Origin: Artocarpus heterophyllus
Taxonomy: Eukaryota; Streptophyta; Magnoliopsida; Rosales; Moraceae
NCBI GenBank assembly: GCA_025403435.1
Contig: CM046349.1
Coordinates: 19,056,004 to 19,120,003 of the forward strand
Length of the DNA stretch: 64,000 nucleotides
Direction: 5' to 3'
Shown here piece by piece: positions 1-14,283 of this stretch (the first letter of the stretch is position 1; each line of letters starts with the position of its first letter). A program made the translations under genes and the position numbers. Under the pieces are notes generated by a model. It ran no database searches, was not told the origin of the DNA, and was given only the letters and a program-made list of their open reading frames with translations.

Positions 1-3000
1 AGGATTTTCGGGTAATCCATACGATCTCCAACAAGGATGCCAAGGTAATTAATTGATTAATCCTGCATAATTATAGAATGGTATTATTCTCTGCCGGTAG
101 TTAACAATCCAAGAATTAGGTGTGATTTATTAATTTAGATCAATGGTTAAAAACAAGGCAACACCAAAAGAGTTGTAGTCTCTATTATTTCGGTTTCTAA
201 CCTAAGTATAATAAAAACATGAGATAATCCTATAATTATACTTCTTAGTTTTCATTATTTCTCAATTTGTCCTTTTGTTTTTAAAAACTATGAAGGAATT
301 TTTTGAATTTGAAAAACTTGTTTTAATTTTATCATTTGTAGACTTTTTAACTTAAAAACATAGAAATAAGATGAAAATACTCTTGACTAAACCTAATTTG
401 TTTATAAAATATATGTTTTTTTATTTAAAAAAAATTAAAACAATATATATTTTAAGATTTAAAAAGTTATAAAACTTATCATTTTTTTTAAAATTTGATA
501 TTTTATTTTAAGATTTTTTTATGTTTTTAATATTTAAAATATTTAGCATAACTATTTAAGGGTACTCATGTTGTTTTGCTCAATTTTTTCTATTTATAGG
601 GATAAAATTAAAATAAGCTTTTAAAATTTCAAGAATACTTTTATAATTTATAAAAACAGATAAACAAATTAAGAAATAATTAAAATTAGCACGTACAATT
701 ATGTGATTAATCCATAAAAAAAATTATAAAAACAACCAATCTATTTTATTTAAATCCAATCTCTCACCTTATACTTTAAATATCGATGAAAATGTCGTAT
801 ATTTCACAAATCTCTTATACAACCAAATCTTTTTTTTTTTTTCTAAAAAATGTCCCACCTTTTTCTCATTTGAAATAATGATTTTTTAGATTTTTTTTTT
901 AAATAAATCGATTTGATAAAAAGACCTTATCCAATGATCTTTACTTTAGACACAAAATTTAACCCACTAATCATATAATTTCACATAAATACATAAGTTA
1001 ATTTTTCAAATCAAAAATCAAACCATACACAAATTTCAAGTATTAACTTTGCCCAAACACAAAATAACTTCAAGAACACAATTAACCATATAAAATTAAC
1101 TGCCATGAGACAAAAAAAAAAAAAAAAGGCTTCAGTTCCAAAAACCCAGATGCCAAGAAGAACGCCGTCGGAAGGAGAGCCGCCGAGAGGAACGTGGGTG
1201 GTCTCGACGTTCGCAAGTTGATGCGAGAATCATCGTCTGTGGGATCACGTTCGCTTAAGGTGGTAGCTGCGACCCACCACCGCGATTTCCATGGCGTCGA
1301 GAGGAGTGGTGTAGGAGTCATGGAAATCAAGCCGAGGGGGAAGTGAGCAACGCGAATGGGCGTGGAGGATATAGAACTCGTCTGGTACAGTAGAGTTTCC
1401 ACAACAAAATATGTCAGCTTCTCTTTAATGTCATCAGCAAACAAACAATTTTCAGTCACTTTATTTCTATAGACAGCCAAACAAAAACGAAATCAATGTA
1501 ATCCTCATAATGTGAGCCTTCTTTGATTTCGTCATCAAACAAAAAATTTTCAAATTCTCGACAAGAGCCGATAAAAAAGAACGCAATCTAATCTAATAAA
1601 AGGTGATCCCAAACCCTAATCTGGCGACTGTGGACGGAGCGTACTGCCTCTAATGCCGCTAAGGCGTGAAGGCGCAGGAGAAAGCAAACGCCACGAAGTC
1701 TGAAGTGCAGACGAGGGTTGGGCGGCGCGATGGATCTCCGGTGGAAGGCTGGGCGAGTGGTGAGCGTGAAGGAGATCGATGAGGATTGGAGCCTGGGGCT
1801 GCTCTGAAAAATTTGGGGCCAAAAATTTATAAATCTGAGCTAATGTTAGGATTAGTTTGGTTCAAAGGTCAAGCTTTAAAGTTAATTGGATCTATAGTTG
1901 AGATTTAAGGGTTAAAGAGACAATTTGTTCAATTATGTTTATTGAATTAAAATATAACTCTAATTTATAAAAATTTTATAAATGTCTTGTAATGATATTA
2001 CTAAAATTATTTACATGTAATTATATAGTACAATATGTAATATCATTAAGATAATTATTATATCATTAAAGACTATTTTTAAAATATTTTAAATATTATG
2101 TTAGATTTTAATTTCATAACAATAATTGTGACATGTATTGTAATTTTTTTGAGATATTTAATTGGATAAACCTTAATTATTTATTAAATTTGGAGTAATT
2201 TATAATTAAGAAATTACAAAAGATGAGCGTAACCTAGTGTAGTGCTCTTCATTTTTGTTTTTATAGAAAGATTTGTTAGTAGCCATTAAATCAAGATATA
2301 ATAGCCCTAACAAAAATTCTCCACTGTGTGCCCTCCACCATAGCATTTTCCTATATATATATATATATATATATATTCTGTTTTCTCTTGTTACTTTATT
2401 TTAGGATGGATTTATTCATTCTAGTTTTTGTTGATTTTGTAATTTGTTTTAATTTTACTTTCCCGCTAGATATTGATGAGTGCAAGGATCCGGACACATA
2501 CCCGTGTGAAGGTAGATGCAAAAACAAGATTGGAGACTACAAATGCAAATGCCCTCTTGGGATGCACGGTGATGGTAAGGTTGGTTGTCAAGGATTTCGT
2601 GTTACAGCAGTGGCCTCAGGTAAAGTAAGATGCATGCACTTCTAGTAATTACATAGAAACGTAGTAAAAAGAATTACATGGGGGTAATTACATATATTTA
2701 TCTCTTATTTAGTACATAGAAACGTATTAATAAGAATTACATAGGGGCAATTACATATATTTATCTCTTAATTTTTATTCGCAATTATTTCTTTATTTTT
2801 TAGAATAAACAATAGTATTTTTAAATTTTCAAAAACTTGTTTTAATTTAATTACTTGCTCACAGTTTGTCAAACTAAAGGGAAAAAAAGACAAAATACGC
2901 TTTTCTAGACTGCATTTTTTATATATTTTTTTTTCTTGATGAAATTTAAAAAAAAAACATTTTAAAAATTTAGAAAATATAAAAAATCAAGATTAATTCT

Positions 3001-5530
3001 TTTTATTTTACGTTTTGTTTTAGGTTATTTATGTTTTTGGAATTTTTAAAATATTTTTCTTAGATTATTGAAGGGTGTTATTTGTCCTTTGGTTTATGTT
3101 TTCATGAGATACGGAATCGAAATAAGTGAAGATTTACCGTTATTAGAATATGGGTACAAGCTGCAACCACATAGTAAATAAGCTATCTGCGATGTCAGCT
3201 AGAATTTCCCTTCCTATCACAGCTCGGATATTCAAACACTCTTGTAATATCTATTTGAAGCCTCCCCAAAAAGAATGTATTCATAAACTAACCAGAATAA
3301 CAAAAATAGATTACTGAAAATACAGAATTTTCACAAATGTCATTTTTTAACTTGTTTTTAAAAACTGTAACGCATGTTTAAATGTGATACAACTTAAACA
3401 TATTATATAAGTAGTAGTGTAGTAATTTTTTTTTTAATATGACATAAATGAATACATTTTTTAAAAGTATAACATAACATATAATTTTTCTCAAAAAATT
3501 AGAAAGCAAATTATCAGGGTACAAATATTAATTCAAAGACTAATATAGTATCAAAATCATTATTTATATTATGTTTATGAGTGTGTGTGTCTATATATAG
3601 ACAGTGACAAAGTCAAGATTTTTTGTTAGGGGCTACCAAAATCAAAGTTAATAGTGTTTTATAATTGTTATCGAGTTCTCGTGTGTTGAAAATATCAGAT
3701 AGTTATCTTATTTTCAAAGCTATTTGAAGATGTCTTTTTCAATGTACACTAATAAAGTATCATTCATCAATTAATTTCTCATTCGATTATATAGTTGATT
3801 CTTCATAACATTTATAGAAAAATCTTTAATATTATGATATCTTGTGTTGTAGGGCGTTAGTTTCATTTTAAAGCTATTTAAAGATTAGGCGAATATTGGG
3901 CACTAAAGTGAATTTTTGAAATTATTAGGTATAGTTTTTTATATATGTAACTTTTTAGGGGGCTGTGCAAATTTCAGTATTTTTGCGTTATATAACTTAT
4001 ATGCCTATATATTATACATGTAAAAAAAAAAAAAAAGGGATTGAGGGGGGCTTGAGCCCCCTTTTAAGCCCTCTTTGTCTTTGTCTATGTATACGGATGA
4101 GTTTTCAATTATTATGATTTTTTTTATCAATAGTTACCAACCAATTTCTAAAAATTTTAGAAATATGCGCATACCTTAATTATAATTGATAATGTGGTAT
4201 TTTATACTAATATTGAGAATTTACAGCTGAAGAAGTCGTCTCTCATTGTTAGTAGTATCGGAAGTATATTTCCAATTTTGTTCACTTCTTATGTGTTATT
4301 TAATGTGTGGCGTTCAATAATTTTTGGCCTACAGTCATTGGAGCAAGCATTTCCGTTGTGATTATAGCTCTATTCATCGTCTACGAATGCAAGAGAAGAA
4401 AACGTGAAAATTTATTTAAAAAAAATGGAGGCTTGGTGTTAAAGCACCAAAGAGTAAGAATCTTCAGCAAGACAGACCTAGCCAAAGCAACCAGCAATTA
4501 CAAGGAAAATCAGCTCCTTGGAAGAGGAGGTTTTGCTTTCGTTTACAAGGGATCAATTCTAATAGACGAACGGAGTATTCAAGTTGCTGTCAAGAAGCCA
4601 AAAGAAGACGATAAGATTCAAATAAATTGCCAGCAATTCCACGAAGAAATAGCCATTGTTTCCCAAGTTAACCACAAGAATGTCGTTAAGCTCTTAGGCT
4701 TATGTCTAGAGACCAAAATCCCATTATTGGTTTATGAATATGTATCCAATGGAACGCTCTCCCAACACATCCACAGCAAGAAATCAGCTGTGTTAAGATC
4801 ATGGAAAACCCGCTTGAGAATTGGCACGGAAATTGCACTCGCACTTGACTATTTGCATTCTCTTGCTCACCCTCCAATCATTCATAGAGATGTGAAGTCT
4901 ACCAATATTCTCTTGGATGAAAATTACACAGCCAAAGTCTCGGATTTTGGAGCGTCCGTGCTCATCCCACCAGGGGACACCGGCATAGCTACAACAGTTC
5001 AAGGAACTCTCGGATACCTCGATCCAGAGTATTTGAACACGGGCACGTTGACTACAAAGAGCGATGTGTACAGCTTCGGTGTTGTTCTTGTCGAGCTCAT
5101 AACAGGAGAGAAGCCTACCTCAAATGGCAGAACCGGCGCAAAGAGTAACATCATTCAATACTTCATTTCCAGAGTCAGGGAAAACAGCCACAATTATGTA
5201 GAAACAATTTTAGATTGCGAGGTTGCCGGTGATGAAGACGACAAAGAACAGATAGAAGCAGTGGCGGAGCTTGCAGCAAGATGTTTGGAGAGGAGCAGCA
5301 CCAATAGGCCATCCATGAAGGAGGCGGCAGAGGAGCTTGGGAGACTGTACAAGCTCAATGGAACGTTGAAGACTCGCAACAATGATGAGGAGACAAAGCG
5401 ATTACTCGATGACGCATCTCCTAGCAGCCATGAGAATTTTAAACATAGTCACACTTCGTATGAGCTAGTTGAATATACCACCTACGATGTGACTGGATAT
5501 GACATAGAGCCATCAGTTTCTATCAACTAG
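1..5530 (+). CDS. Wall-associated kinase-like receptor kinase gene, 5' part outside the window
   Basis: Three coding blocks splice in the same phase: 1-44, 2470-2619 and 4335-5530. The first block encodes GFSGNPYDLQQGCQ and ends in a GT donor at 45. It is the tail of the WAK cysteine-rich extracellular exon, the family-typical GNPY...GCQ that precedes the EGF domain. Both introns (45-2469, 2425 bases; 2620-4334, 1715 bases) are phase 1 with GT-AG ends, and the joined frame has no stop before TAG at 5528-5530. Known WAKs are plasma-membrane receptors that bind cell-wall pectin outside and signal through a cytoplasmic Ser/Thr kinase. The galacturonan-binding domain and signal peptide must lie left of base 1. 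The neighbour RPL18A is convergent. Family assignment is firm; whether this is a WAK proper or WAK-like member is not decided here. Confidence 0.9.
45..2469 (+). other. WAK intron 1 with a GC-rich, CpG-containing island
   Basis: The intron is very AT-rich except for about 1115-1390 and 1615-1830, which are much richer in G+C and CpG. Short open frames there (68 and 132 codons, minus strand) match no family I recognise, and one reads through an A-run as poly-Phe. The minus strand of the second block ends in AGATTAGGGTTTGGG, like a plant promoter or 5' UTR. It could be a captured gene fragment or an old insertion. No terminal repeats are evident. Confidence 0.35.
2352..2376. repeat. (TA)n microsatellite
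   Basis: About twelve TA repeats lie in WAK intron 1, 94 bases before exon 2. Other TA or TATA runs lie at about 38958-38981, 46708-46725 and 51978-52018. Confidence 0.9.
2470..2619 (+). CDS. WAK exon 2: calcium-binding EGF-like domain
   Basis: This 150-base exon follows an AG acceptor at 2468-2469 and ends before the GT donor at 2620. With the G left over from exon 1 it reads D-IDEC at its start, the calcium-binding EGF signature. Six cysteines follow in EGF spacing (DIDECKDP..YPCEGRCKN, then YKCKCPLG..GDGKVGC). It belongs to the receptor's extracellular stalk just outside the membrane. The open frame extends upstream through an intronic TA repeat, but that part has no homology character and is not coding. 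Confidence 0.88.
3602..4086. mobile_element. MITE-like element in WAK intron 2
   Basis: The left end reads CAGTGACAAAGTCAAG and then TTAGGGGC. The right end reads GGGGGGCTTGAGCCCCC and then CTCTTTGTCTTTGTC. Inverted, the two ends resemble each other (GACAAAG..., then GGGGC), and both resemble the CAGTGGCGGA...GGGGGC ends of a common plant miniature element class. The interior is AT-rich and non-coding. No clean target duplication was found. This insert explains part of the long intron. Confidence 0.5.
4335..5530 (+). CDS. WAK exon 3: transmembrane segment and Ser/Thr kinase domain
   Basis: The exon starts after the AG at 4333-4334. The first ~20 residues (VIGASISVVIIALFIVYEC) form a membrane helix, followed by a basic stop-transfer stretch (KRRKRE). 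A kinase domain follows: glycine loop GRGGFAFVYKG, ATP-binding lysine in VAVKKPK, catalytic loop HRDVKSTNILLD, metal-binding DFG, and GTLGYLDPEY in the activation segment. HRD and DFG are intact and the kinase is of RD type, so activity is plausible. The glycine loop has Ala where the third Gly normally sits. The C-terminal ~60 residues are an acidic, Ser/Tyr-rich tail. The exon is about 398 codons and uninterrupted. Confidence 0.92.
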
Positions 5531-6100
5531 CTCACAAAACCGTAGGACCCTTGAGCTGCGGTGCTCTAATGGGTCGATGCAGAAACTAAAAACATGTCTG
5601 TCCCACATTATGTTTCTTCCAGCAAGTTCATGTATTATGTTTCTTCCAGTAAACTAATAATTGTAGTTTGTTAAATAAGAGATGTTTAGAATAATTATTA
5701 CGTTTCTTAAGTTGAGAGTAGCAAAAAAATAGCAAACGTTAAACAGCTCTAGACGGCTTGTAATACAGACAAGATGGAACTGAACTTATCTGATGACACG
5801 CCTCCACCAAAATATAATATTTTAGCACCACGCCCGAAAATAAAAGCAAAACTTAATGATCATTAATTACTACGAACTCACAACTGAAACAAACGACAAC
5901 CATAATCGAACAATGTAAAGTATAGTAAGCAAACAAGAATTTGAAACCTTGAACTTAACCAGTTTGGGGTTCTAAGATGCTCAAATGACAATATCCGATA
6001 AACAATAACAAAAGGGGACAAAAAAAAAGTTTCTACCAAAAAGATCCAGGAATAGCCTCCCTTTAACTTCTCTTTAAAGCTTGATCGTCAAATGACCAAG
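5531..6100. other. Convergent intergenic spacer (3' UTRs of WAK and RPL18A)
   Basis: 570 bases between the stop codons of two convergent genes. They must hold both 3' untranslated regions and polyadenylation signals. A short direct repeat around TATTATGTTTCTTCCAG occurs at about 5605-5650. Nothing coding was seen. Confidence 0.6.
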
Positions 6101-7680
<1,580 letters not shown>

Positions 7681-7930
7681 TTCTGAGAAACAGAGAAGAC
7701 GGGAAGGTTTCTGGGGTCTCCAACGCTGTCTCTCTCTCCCTCTAGTGCTAGAAGTGAAATCTAGGGTTTTCTATTGTACATATAGGAGCTCGGGCTGAGG
7801 GACGGAAAAACCCTAGGCCGTAAATCATAAGTTAGAGTAACTCATGAAGTGATGGAAACTTTATCCAACTCAGATGATTACATGCGGACCCTCGAGCCCA
7901 ATCGAGGCCGGTTAGAGCTTGGGCTGGATT
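7681..7930 (-). promoter_or_regulatory. RPL18A 5' UTR and promoter with telo-boxes and TGGGCT elements
   Basis: Reading the minus strand upstream of the ATG there is a telo-box AAACCCTA at 7762-7769 and a second, in the opposite orientation, at 7808-7815. A weak TATA-like CTATATGT lies at 7779-7786. TGGGCT (site II type) elements lie at 7895-7900 (minus) and 7920-7925 (plus). Telo-box plus site II combinations are established features of plant ribosomal protein promoters. The transcription start was not determined. Confidence 0.65.
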
Positions 7931-8687
7931 AAGCCAGGCCCGTTTACACACTTAGGAAGATTGTGCCGTGTAATTGGAAGGGCTAGTTAGAGAAATGCGA
8001 GTCCTGTGTCATTGTTTTTTAATCTTACTACTTTTATAAAAAATTTTAAGACATATTAACCCTGTTGTTTTTGTTCTTAAAACTTTTAAAAATATTTTTA
8101 CATATTTTTTGATGCAAAAATTTTAAAAACAATCTCTGCATAATTTTTTAAAAATTCTCATTTTTTAAAATAAAAATATTTTCGCTTATTTTGAAAACAT
8201 TACTAAACGGCCCTAATTTCTATAGAGTATAAAAACAATCACAAGTATTTCGGGTAAAAATAAGGCAAGCAAGTGTTATCTAATTGTATCTTGGCCTTTT
8301 TAGCTAAGATATGTAATATGAATCAAATGAAAAAAACAGTAGTGGTTAAACACAATAATGATAGTAAAGAAATGATATACCATCTAATTTACTCGTAATT
8401 AGGACAATGAGGGATTCAGGCCCAATAAAACGATGATAATAGACCAAAGTTTTTAAAACATGGGAGAAGATAATTAGGGGGATCAAAAAAAAATTAATTG
8501 CATAATATTTGTAAATTCAAATTTATCAAAGAAGAAAACATAAAAAATAACCCAAATTCAAATTCCATTTTCAGATCCTATCTCTCTCTCTTAACCATTT
8601 CTCCATCGATTTGCCATCTTTCTCTCTCTTTAGGCAGCTTCGTTGAGTCTCCAACAATGGTCCTGCACAATTTTCAGCATTGCTATC
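7931..8687. other. AT-rich spacer grading into the left arm of a TIR element
   Basis: 7931-8500 contains no gene or recognisable repeat. From about 8575 it is CT-rich (TCTCTCTCTC runs) and is cut by the copia LTR at 8688. The flank resumes at 23510 and then becomes GA-rich, so the two sides are probably arms of one Mutator-like TIR element (copy XA). Its left terminus is not resolved. Confidence 0.4.
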
Positions 8688-10647
8688 TGTTGGAAATCAA
8701 ATACATAGTGGAATTTTAAAAATTTTATAATAAGAACCTTTTTCATAAGTTAGCTGGACATGCTATATACGCTAAATTAACAATAGATCTTTGTATCTCT
8801 TGTAGACCAAAAACCATACATCTAACTAAAACAAAATCAACAGAACTGCTACTTGAGAATTGTTACCAGAAAAGCTTCAACCAACTGGTCTTCTTAATTA
8901 TTATTCTTTTCTATGATTGGAATGCGAAGGGGCACACTTCGTTCAACCTTCCTTCTAGTAACCATTCCTTCCAATCATAAGAAAGAACCAAGAATTGAGG
9001 CTTTTGATGTTGACCAATAATTCTATGGGAGATAAGAGTTCCCTTTCTAAATTCTCTCTAAATCTCTCTAGTGATCTAAATAACAATAGAAAAATGTTTC
9101 CTATTTATAGAGGTCAGAAGGACACTCATTCTTATCAGATTTGGCTATAAACTTCGAGTTTGGATCAAATCTTGTCAAAAAAAGCATCAGGCATGGATTA
9201 TTGTCCTAACAAGGGTGGTCAATTGCCAATGCTAAGGCCGATTGACCATGCTGACGTGGCATATCATGTCATGTGTGTTTTAGCTTCTGAGATTTATCTA
9301 ATGAATTGAAATTTAAACCAATTGGATAATTACTACTTTATTTGACCCAGATATCTTTCATAGAGCTTCAATTTTAATTCAAGTAGCATAATGAGAAAGT
9401 TATTTAGTTAAAACAGTCATATATAAATAATCCTAAAATAAATAAAATATATTCAAATAATTTAACATGTTTAGTTTAAATTTATTCATAAAATTAATTC
9501 AACCAATGAACTAACATGAATTATTAAATCCAATTAACTAAATTCAAGCCAATCTAAGAATAACATAAGTTACCAAGTTGTTGGAAAAGCACATCATATC
9601 ATTATACGAAAATATGTAAGCTAGTAAAGGGGACCCGATGGACATATACAGATCAAGCTCCTATAATTATAAAATAACATATCCTCGAACATGTATATTT
9701 AATAATTATCAACTCTAAAGCCATTCTACTAAAAGCTTAGAGCTATATTCTAGAACTATGTATAAATTACAAAACTCCAATAAGTCTTTCGTCCATGACA
9801 TATCATCATGTGCAACATTCCTATAGGATATCCATAATCGGCTTAAGGATAAATTTCGTTTTACCTTCTCAATTATATCTATCTTATGTTCCTTTGTCTC
9901 ACCATTAGAATACTTATTATTCAAAACTAATACAAATAGTATACTATTCAGTTAGACGTATGTCTCCAAAGAGTTGAGCGCTCTAGTTTTCAATTACAGA
10001 ATAATGCCTATAAAAGAATATTAGTCTCCATGAAAGAACCATGAATTCCATATCTATGAATAATGAGCCTACGTCATTCAAGAGTTATGTCTTTAATATT
10101 AATTTATGATATCACCCATTGGTACATCAAAAAATACAAGTCAAGAATACAAACTCATTAATTTATTTTAAGACTAAGATGTAACATATATGATTGTCTA
10201 AAATGAATCCATTTATTTAAACAAAATTATTAACCAATTCAATTCATCTTTAATTCTAATCTAATATATCGTCACCTATGACAATATACCAATGTTTCTA
10301 TTTGTAGAGCACTACTCTGATAACCAAAACAAGCAATCTCCTGTCAGAAATATAGACAATATAAGAATCTTAATATAAATAAAGCACCTAACTTTAATAC
10401 CTTGATTGTGGATCTTTTATATTTAGACTACCATCTTAACATTCATGTCTTTTGCATAATCTATCCATCATATGCGCGATCTTAAAGGTCTAAATTGATA
10501 GTAACTTCTCTTTGCTTATCATACATTCAACATAAATAAACATAAAGAGTACAATATTTGTTATATGGCATAAGTAATAATTCTTTATTGATTAAAATGT
10601 CGTAAAGCACAATTATATCATTTAACCTTTGGGCACCTAGTCTAACA
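8688..10647 (-). repeat. 3' LTR of copia element 1
   Basis: 1960 bases, TGTTGGAAATC...TCTAACA. It shares whole blocks with 24487-27409, with the solo LTR at 28764-30775 (inverted) and with 22560-23509. A GC-rich inverted pair GGTCAAT...ATTGACC sits at 9216-9250. Immediately inside, on the minus strand, is the purine tract AAATGGGAGAT (10648-10658), the expected second-strand primer. Confidence 0.85.
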
Positions 10648-12519
10648 ATCTCCCATTTGTCCTACGTGAGTAAATGTGACATGTTACACATCCCCATAGC
10701 CTCTACATGCTTCTTGAAGGTCCTCGTAGATAGTGTCTTCATAAAAGGGTCAGCTATATTGTCCTCAAATGTGATTCAGCTCATAGTAACACATCCATCC
10801 TTGATGAAGTCCCTTATCACACGATACCTTCAGTTTATGTGCTTACTCGTCTTGTAATATCTTGACTACTTGGTATTAGCTATTCTCGTACTATTATTAC
10901 ATTATAGTGTATTCGGCTTAGCCATACTAGGAATTAAATCAAGATCCCCAAGGAACATAGAGAGCACTACTGTTTCTTTCAAAGCGTCATTGGTAGCCAC
11001 ATACTTGGCCTCCATCATTGAATCAACATTGCAACCTTGCTTAACACTTCTCTAAACGATGGCTCCTCCACCAAGAGTAAACACAAACATAAAAGTTGAT
11101 CTTTTTGAATCTAGACAAGATTGAAAATCTGAATTAGTGTATCTAAGATGTATTAGATCCTCACCAAAATACACTAACATATAACCTCTAGTCCTTCTTA
11201 GATACTTGAAAATATGCTTGACTGCAACATAATGGTTTGGTCTAGGAACCGATAGAAATTGACTTACAATCCCCATTATATAGCAAATTTAAGGTTGTGT
11301 GCAAAGCATAGCATACATGAGACTACCTATTGTTGAAGCATAAGGCACCTTCTTCATGTACTCTCTTTCCTCATCATTCCATGGACCATCCTTCTTAGAA
11401 AGAGTAATCTCATACCTAGATAGTTGTCCATCTTTCTTAGAATTTTGCATTGCAAACTGCTCAACAATCTTATATATAAATAAAGCCTAGGATAAAGCTA
11501 TTATTTTGTTCTTCATATCTCAAAAGATTTGGATTTCCTAAGTCCTTCATGTCAAATTGCTTGGTCAACTAAACTTAGACTGATGACAACACCCCTACGT
11601 CATTGCCAATAAGCAGAATGTCATCTATATAGAGCAATAGAAAATCCAATTTGCCATCCATAATGCATTTATGAACATAAGGTTCATCCACATTTGTTCA
11701 AAACCATGTTTTGACCACTTCGTTAAATCTTAAGTTCTAAGAATGAGAAGCTTGCTTAAGTCTATAACTAGACTTAGCAATATGCAAACCTTATTCTCTT
11801 AACCCTTAGCTTTGAACCCGCCTGGTTGTACCATTTATATGGTCTCATCAAGATTGCCATTCAAGAATGCCATCTTGACATCCATTTGTCAAATCTCATA
11901 ATCGAGAGCGATAGCAATGAATAAAAGAACAAGGATGGACTAAAGCATGACTACATGCAAAAAAGTTTTCTCATAATCTATTCCTTCCTTTGCCGTGTAT
12001 TCCTTTGCTACTAATTTAGCCTTATAGGTTTTGACTTTCCTATTTGTACCTCTCTTTCTCTTATAGACCCACTTACACCCTATGAGTTTTACCCTTTTGA
12101 GAAGGTCTGTAAGCTCCCAGACTTGATTCGTCTTTATAGACTTCATCTTAATGTTTATAGCTTCTGTCTAGAGTTTTAAATCAACATTCTTTCTAGTCTT
12201 TTTGTAAGTGTAAGGATTCCTGTAATGTTTAACTGGTTTAGCCAAGTAGACTTCACCATCGAACATATACCTCTCAGTTAACTCTCGACCCTCCCACTAC
12301 ATTGAGGTTCCCTAGGTTGTTGTTTAGCCGGTTTTTTCTACACTGATTAGATCGATTTCCACTAGAACCATTGAAGCGATCGTAACACTTACCATCTCCT
12401 CGACTACCACTCTACCACGAGGTTTAAAGTCATGTATATAACTTTCTTCAAGGAATGTTGTATTCATTTAAAACACAACTTTATTTTTTTTTTGATAGGT
12501 TATAGAAATAACCATCTTC
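10648..12519 (-). pseudogene. Copia RNase H, reverse transcriptase and integrase C-terminus remnant
   Basis: On the minus strand, 11052-11276 encodes a copia RNase H-like stretch (HIFKYLRRTRGYM, then DSKRSTFMFVF). 11940-12146 encodes the start of the RVT_2 reverse transcriptase (NQVWELTDLL, then GCKWVYKRKRG). The stretch between and beyond reads as RT/RNase H in alternating frames with many stops. The closest relative in the window is 27410-31762. Not functional. Confidence 0.8.
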
Positions 12520-14259
12520 TGAGACTATAAAAGCATACATTTTTAAAAGGCAAAAATCATTTATTTACGCTTTTATTTCTTATTAAATCCTCTCATTAAT
12601 AACATTTTCCTATTTTATGTTGTTTTTGCATCTTAGTGTGAAAAAGTACTTAAATATGTGTTTTTAACATGTTTTTATGTTTAAATATATTTTTGATAAA
12701 TTTTAGAACTGTTTTTGTGTGTAAAATATTTATTCTATGTCCAATCAGCAAAAATCGTTAATTTTTACTTTTATTTATAGTGTGTTTTAAGTTTACAAAT
12801 ATGTTTTAATATATTTTTATAATTTCCAAAAATATTTTTGAGTCTTAAATATTGTGTTTGTATAAAATCAAATGGGTCTGTTAATTTTAGAATTGTGTTC
12901 TTATTTTTAACATATTTTATGTGTTTTAATATTATTTAAATATTTTTATAAATATTAAGTTTGTAAAATAATTAATTTTATTTCAATTATTTGTTTTATC
13001 TTTGAAATCTTAAGGAAAAATGGAACAAAGCTGTATTAAAATGGGCAAAATTATACAATAAATAGAAGCTGCATCAGCGCTTATATCAACACGACATCAT
13101 CAAAAAAATTCAACTTGCATTGCAAGTTGCAGAATTTGTCATGTTATATAGTTATAACTAATAAAATATAAAAATATTGTAAATAGTGAATTTCAATTCA
13201 CTATAAAAGGGGGCGCATCTTCAGTTCCTTCAACCCCCACCCTACCCCTCTTTTTCTTCAGTTTTTCAAAAACTGATCTTTTAACTCAGCAGATCCTTTT
13301 TTTTTTTAGAGGAGATGCTACTAGAGCACTCCTCCAACCCCGCTTTTAATATTTAAATGATGTATAAAATAGAGTCAAAAGTCTAACAAGACAGAGAGAT
13401 GATCTTACATACATAGTTTGGTATAGTTTTTAACTCTATATTTGTACTATAATGTTTATTTTTTTGGAATGAATAGTTTTCTATCAATTCTTCCATAAAT
13501 TATGTCATACTTTCTTTATAAAATTTAATTGTGTTGATAATTAATATTAATAATACTGAAATCATGCTTGTTTATTAGGTTGAGTTTTTGCTGTATTACA
13601 AGCATAAACTAACATAGTAAATGCTTAGTAATACTTAATTTATTGTTGATCAATAGTGACATAGTGTATTCTTAAACTATTTAATAAGACAAGGTTTTGC
13701 TAAAATTAAAGTAAAAATCTATTCCATTAAAAATATATTAATTTTGATTTGTTATTATCTTTTTTATCTTAAGATTATGTTATTTATAACTATAGCAACA
13801 ATGGTTATAATTATCATAGTTAGTGCACCAATTCACTAGTGAGAGTTGATTGTTTTATTTTTTTTTTTATGGGGAATCCATTACTGCATTACGTGTTGCT
13901 ATATTGTTGCTCTTGGAGGACTCGTAGAAATAATAAACGTGCTTGTTTTAAATGAGAAGAGATTTAATATTTCAAATACTTTAAAAAAATTATAATCAAA
14001 GTTAAATTCTATACCGGTTATGAAACATATAAGTGATTCTCAACACCTTACCAAGTTTAGTTTTATATTTTAAATTTTAAATCAAAAACCATACACAAAT
14101 TGTTTTGTTTTAAATCGTTAACTTTTTAACTTAAATTTTGAAAGTCTTTTCACTTTGAGGTACAACCTCCCTGTGAATTTGATCTCGGACTCACCGAAGC
14201 TTTATTACTTGAGATAATTTGAGCTTAGGTTTACAGTGTGACATGTTTTGGTTGCATTA
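12520..14259 (+). repeat. 5' LTR of the Tat-type derivative
   Basis: 1740 bases starting TGAGACTATAAAAGC and ending near TTGGTTGCATTA. It matches 17187-18899 block by block (for example AAATCCTCTCATT, CTAGAGCACTC and GATGAGTTT-type segments). Confidence 0.78.
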
Positions 14260-14265
14260 AATTTT

Positions 14266-14283
14266 TGGCATCGTTACCAGGGA
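14266..14283 (+). other. Primer-binding site, tRNA-Asp type, CpG-decayed
   Basis: TGGCATCGTTACCAGGGA lies seven bases inside the left LTR. Tat/Athila elements typically use the 3' end of tRNA-Asp, giving TGGCGCCGTTGCCGGGGA. The differences are C-to-T or G-to-A changes, mostly at CpG, as expected of methylated DNA. Confidence 0.7.

Noticed and set aside
1082..1480. 132-codon minus-strand frame in WAK intron 1
   Set aside because: It contains a poly-Phe run from an A-tract, has no domain, and lies inside an intron of a well-supported gene.
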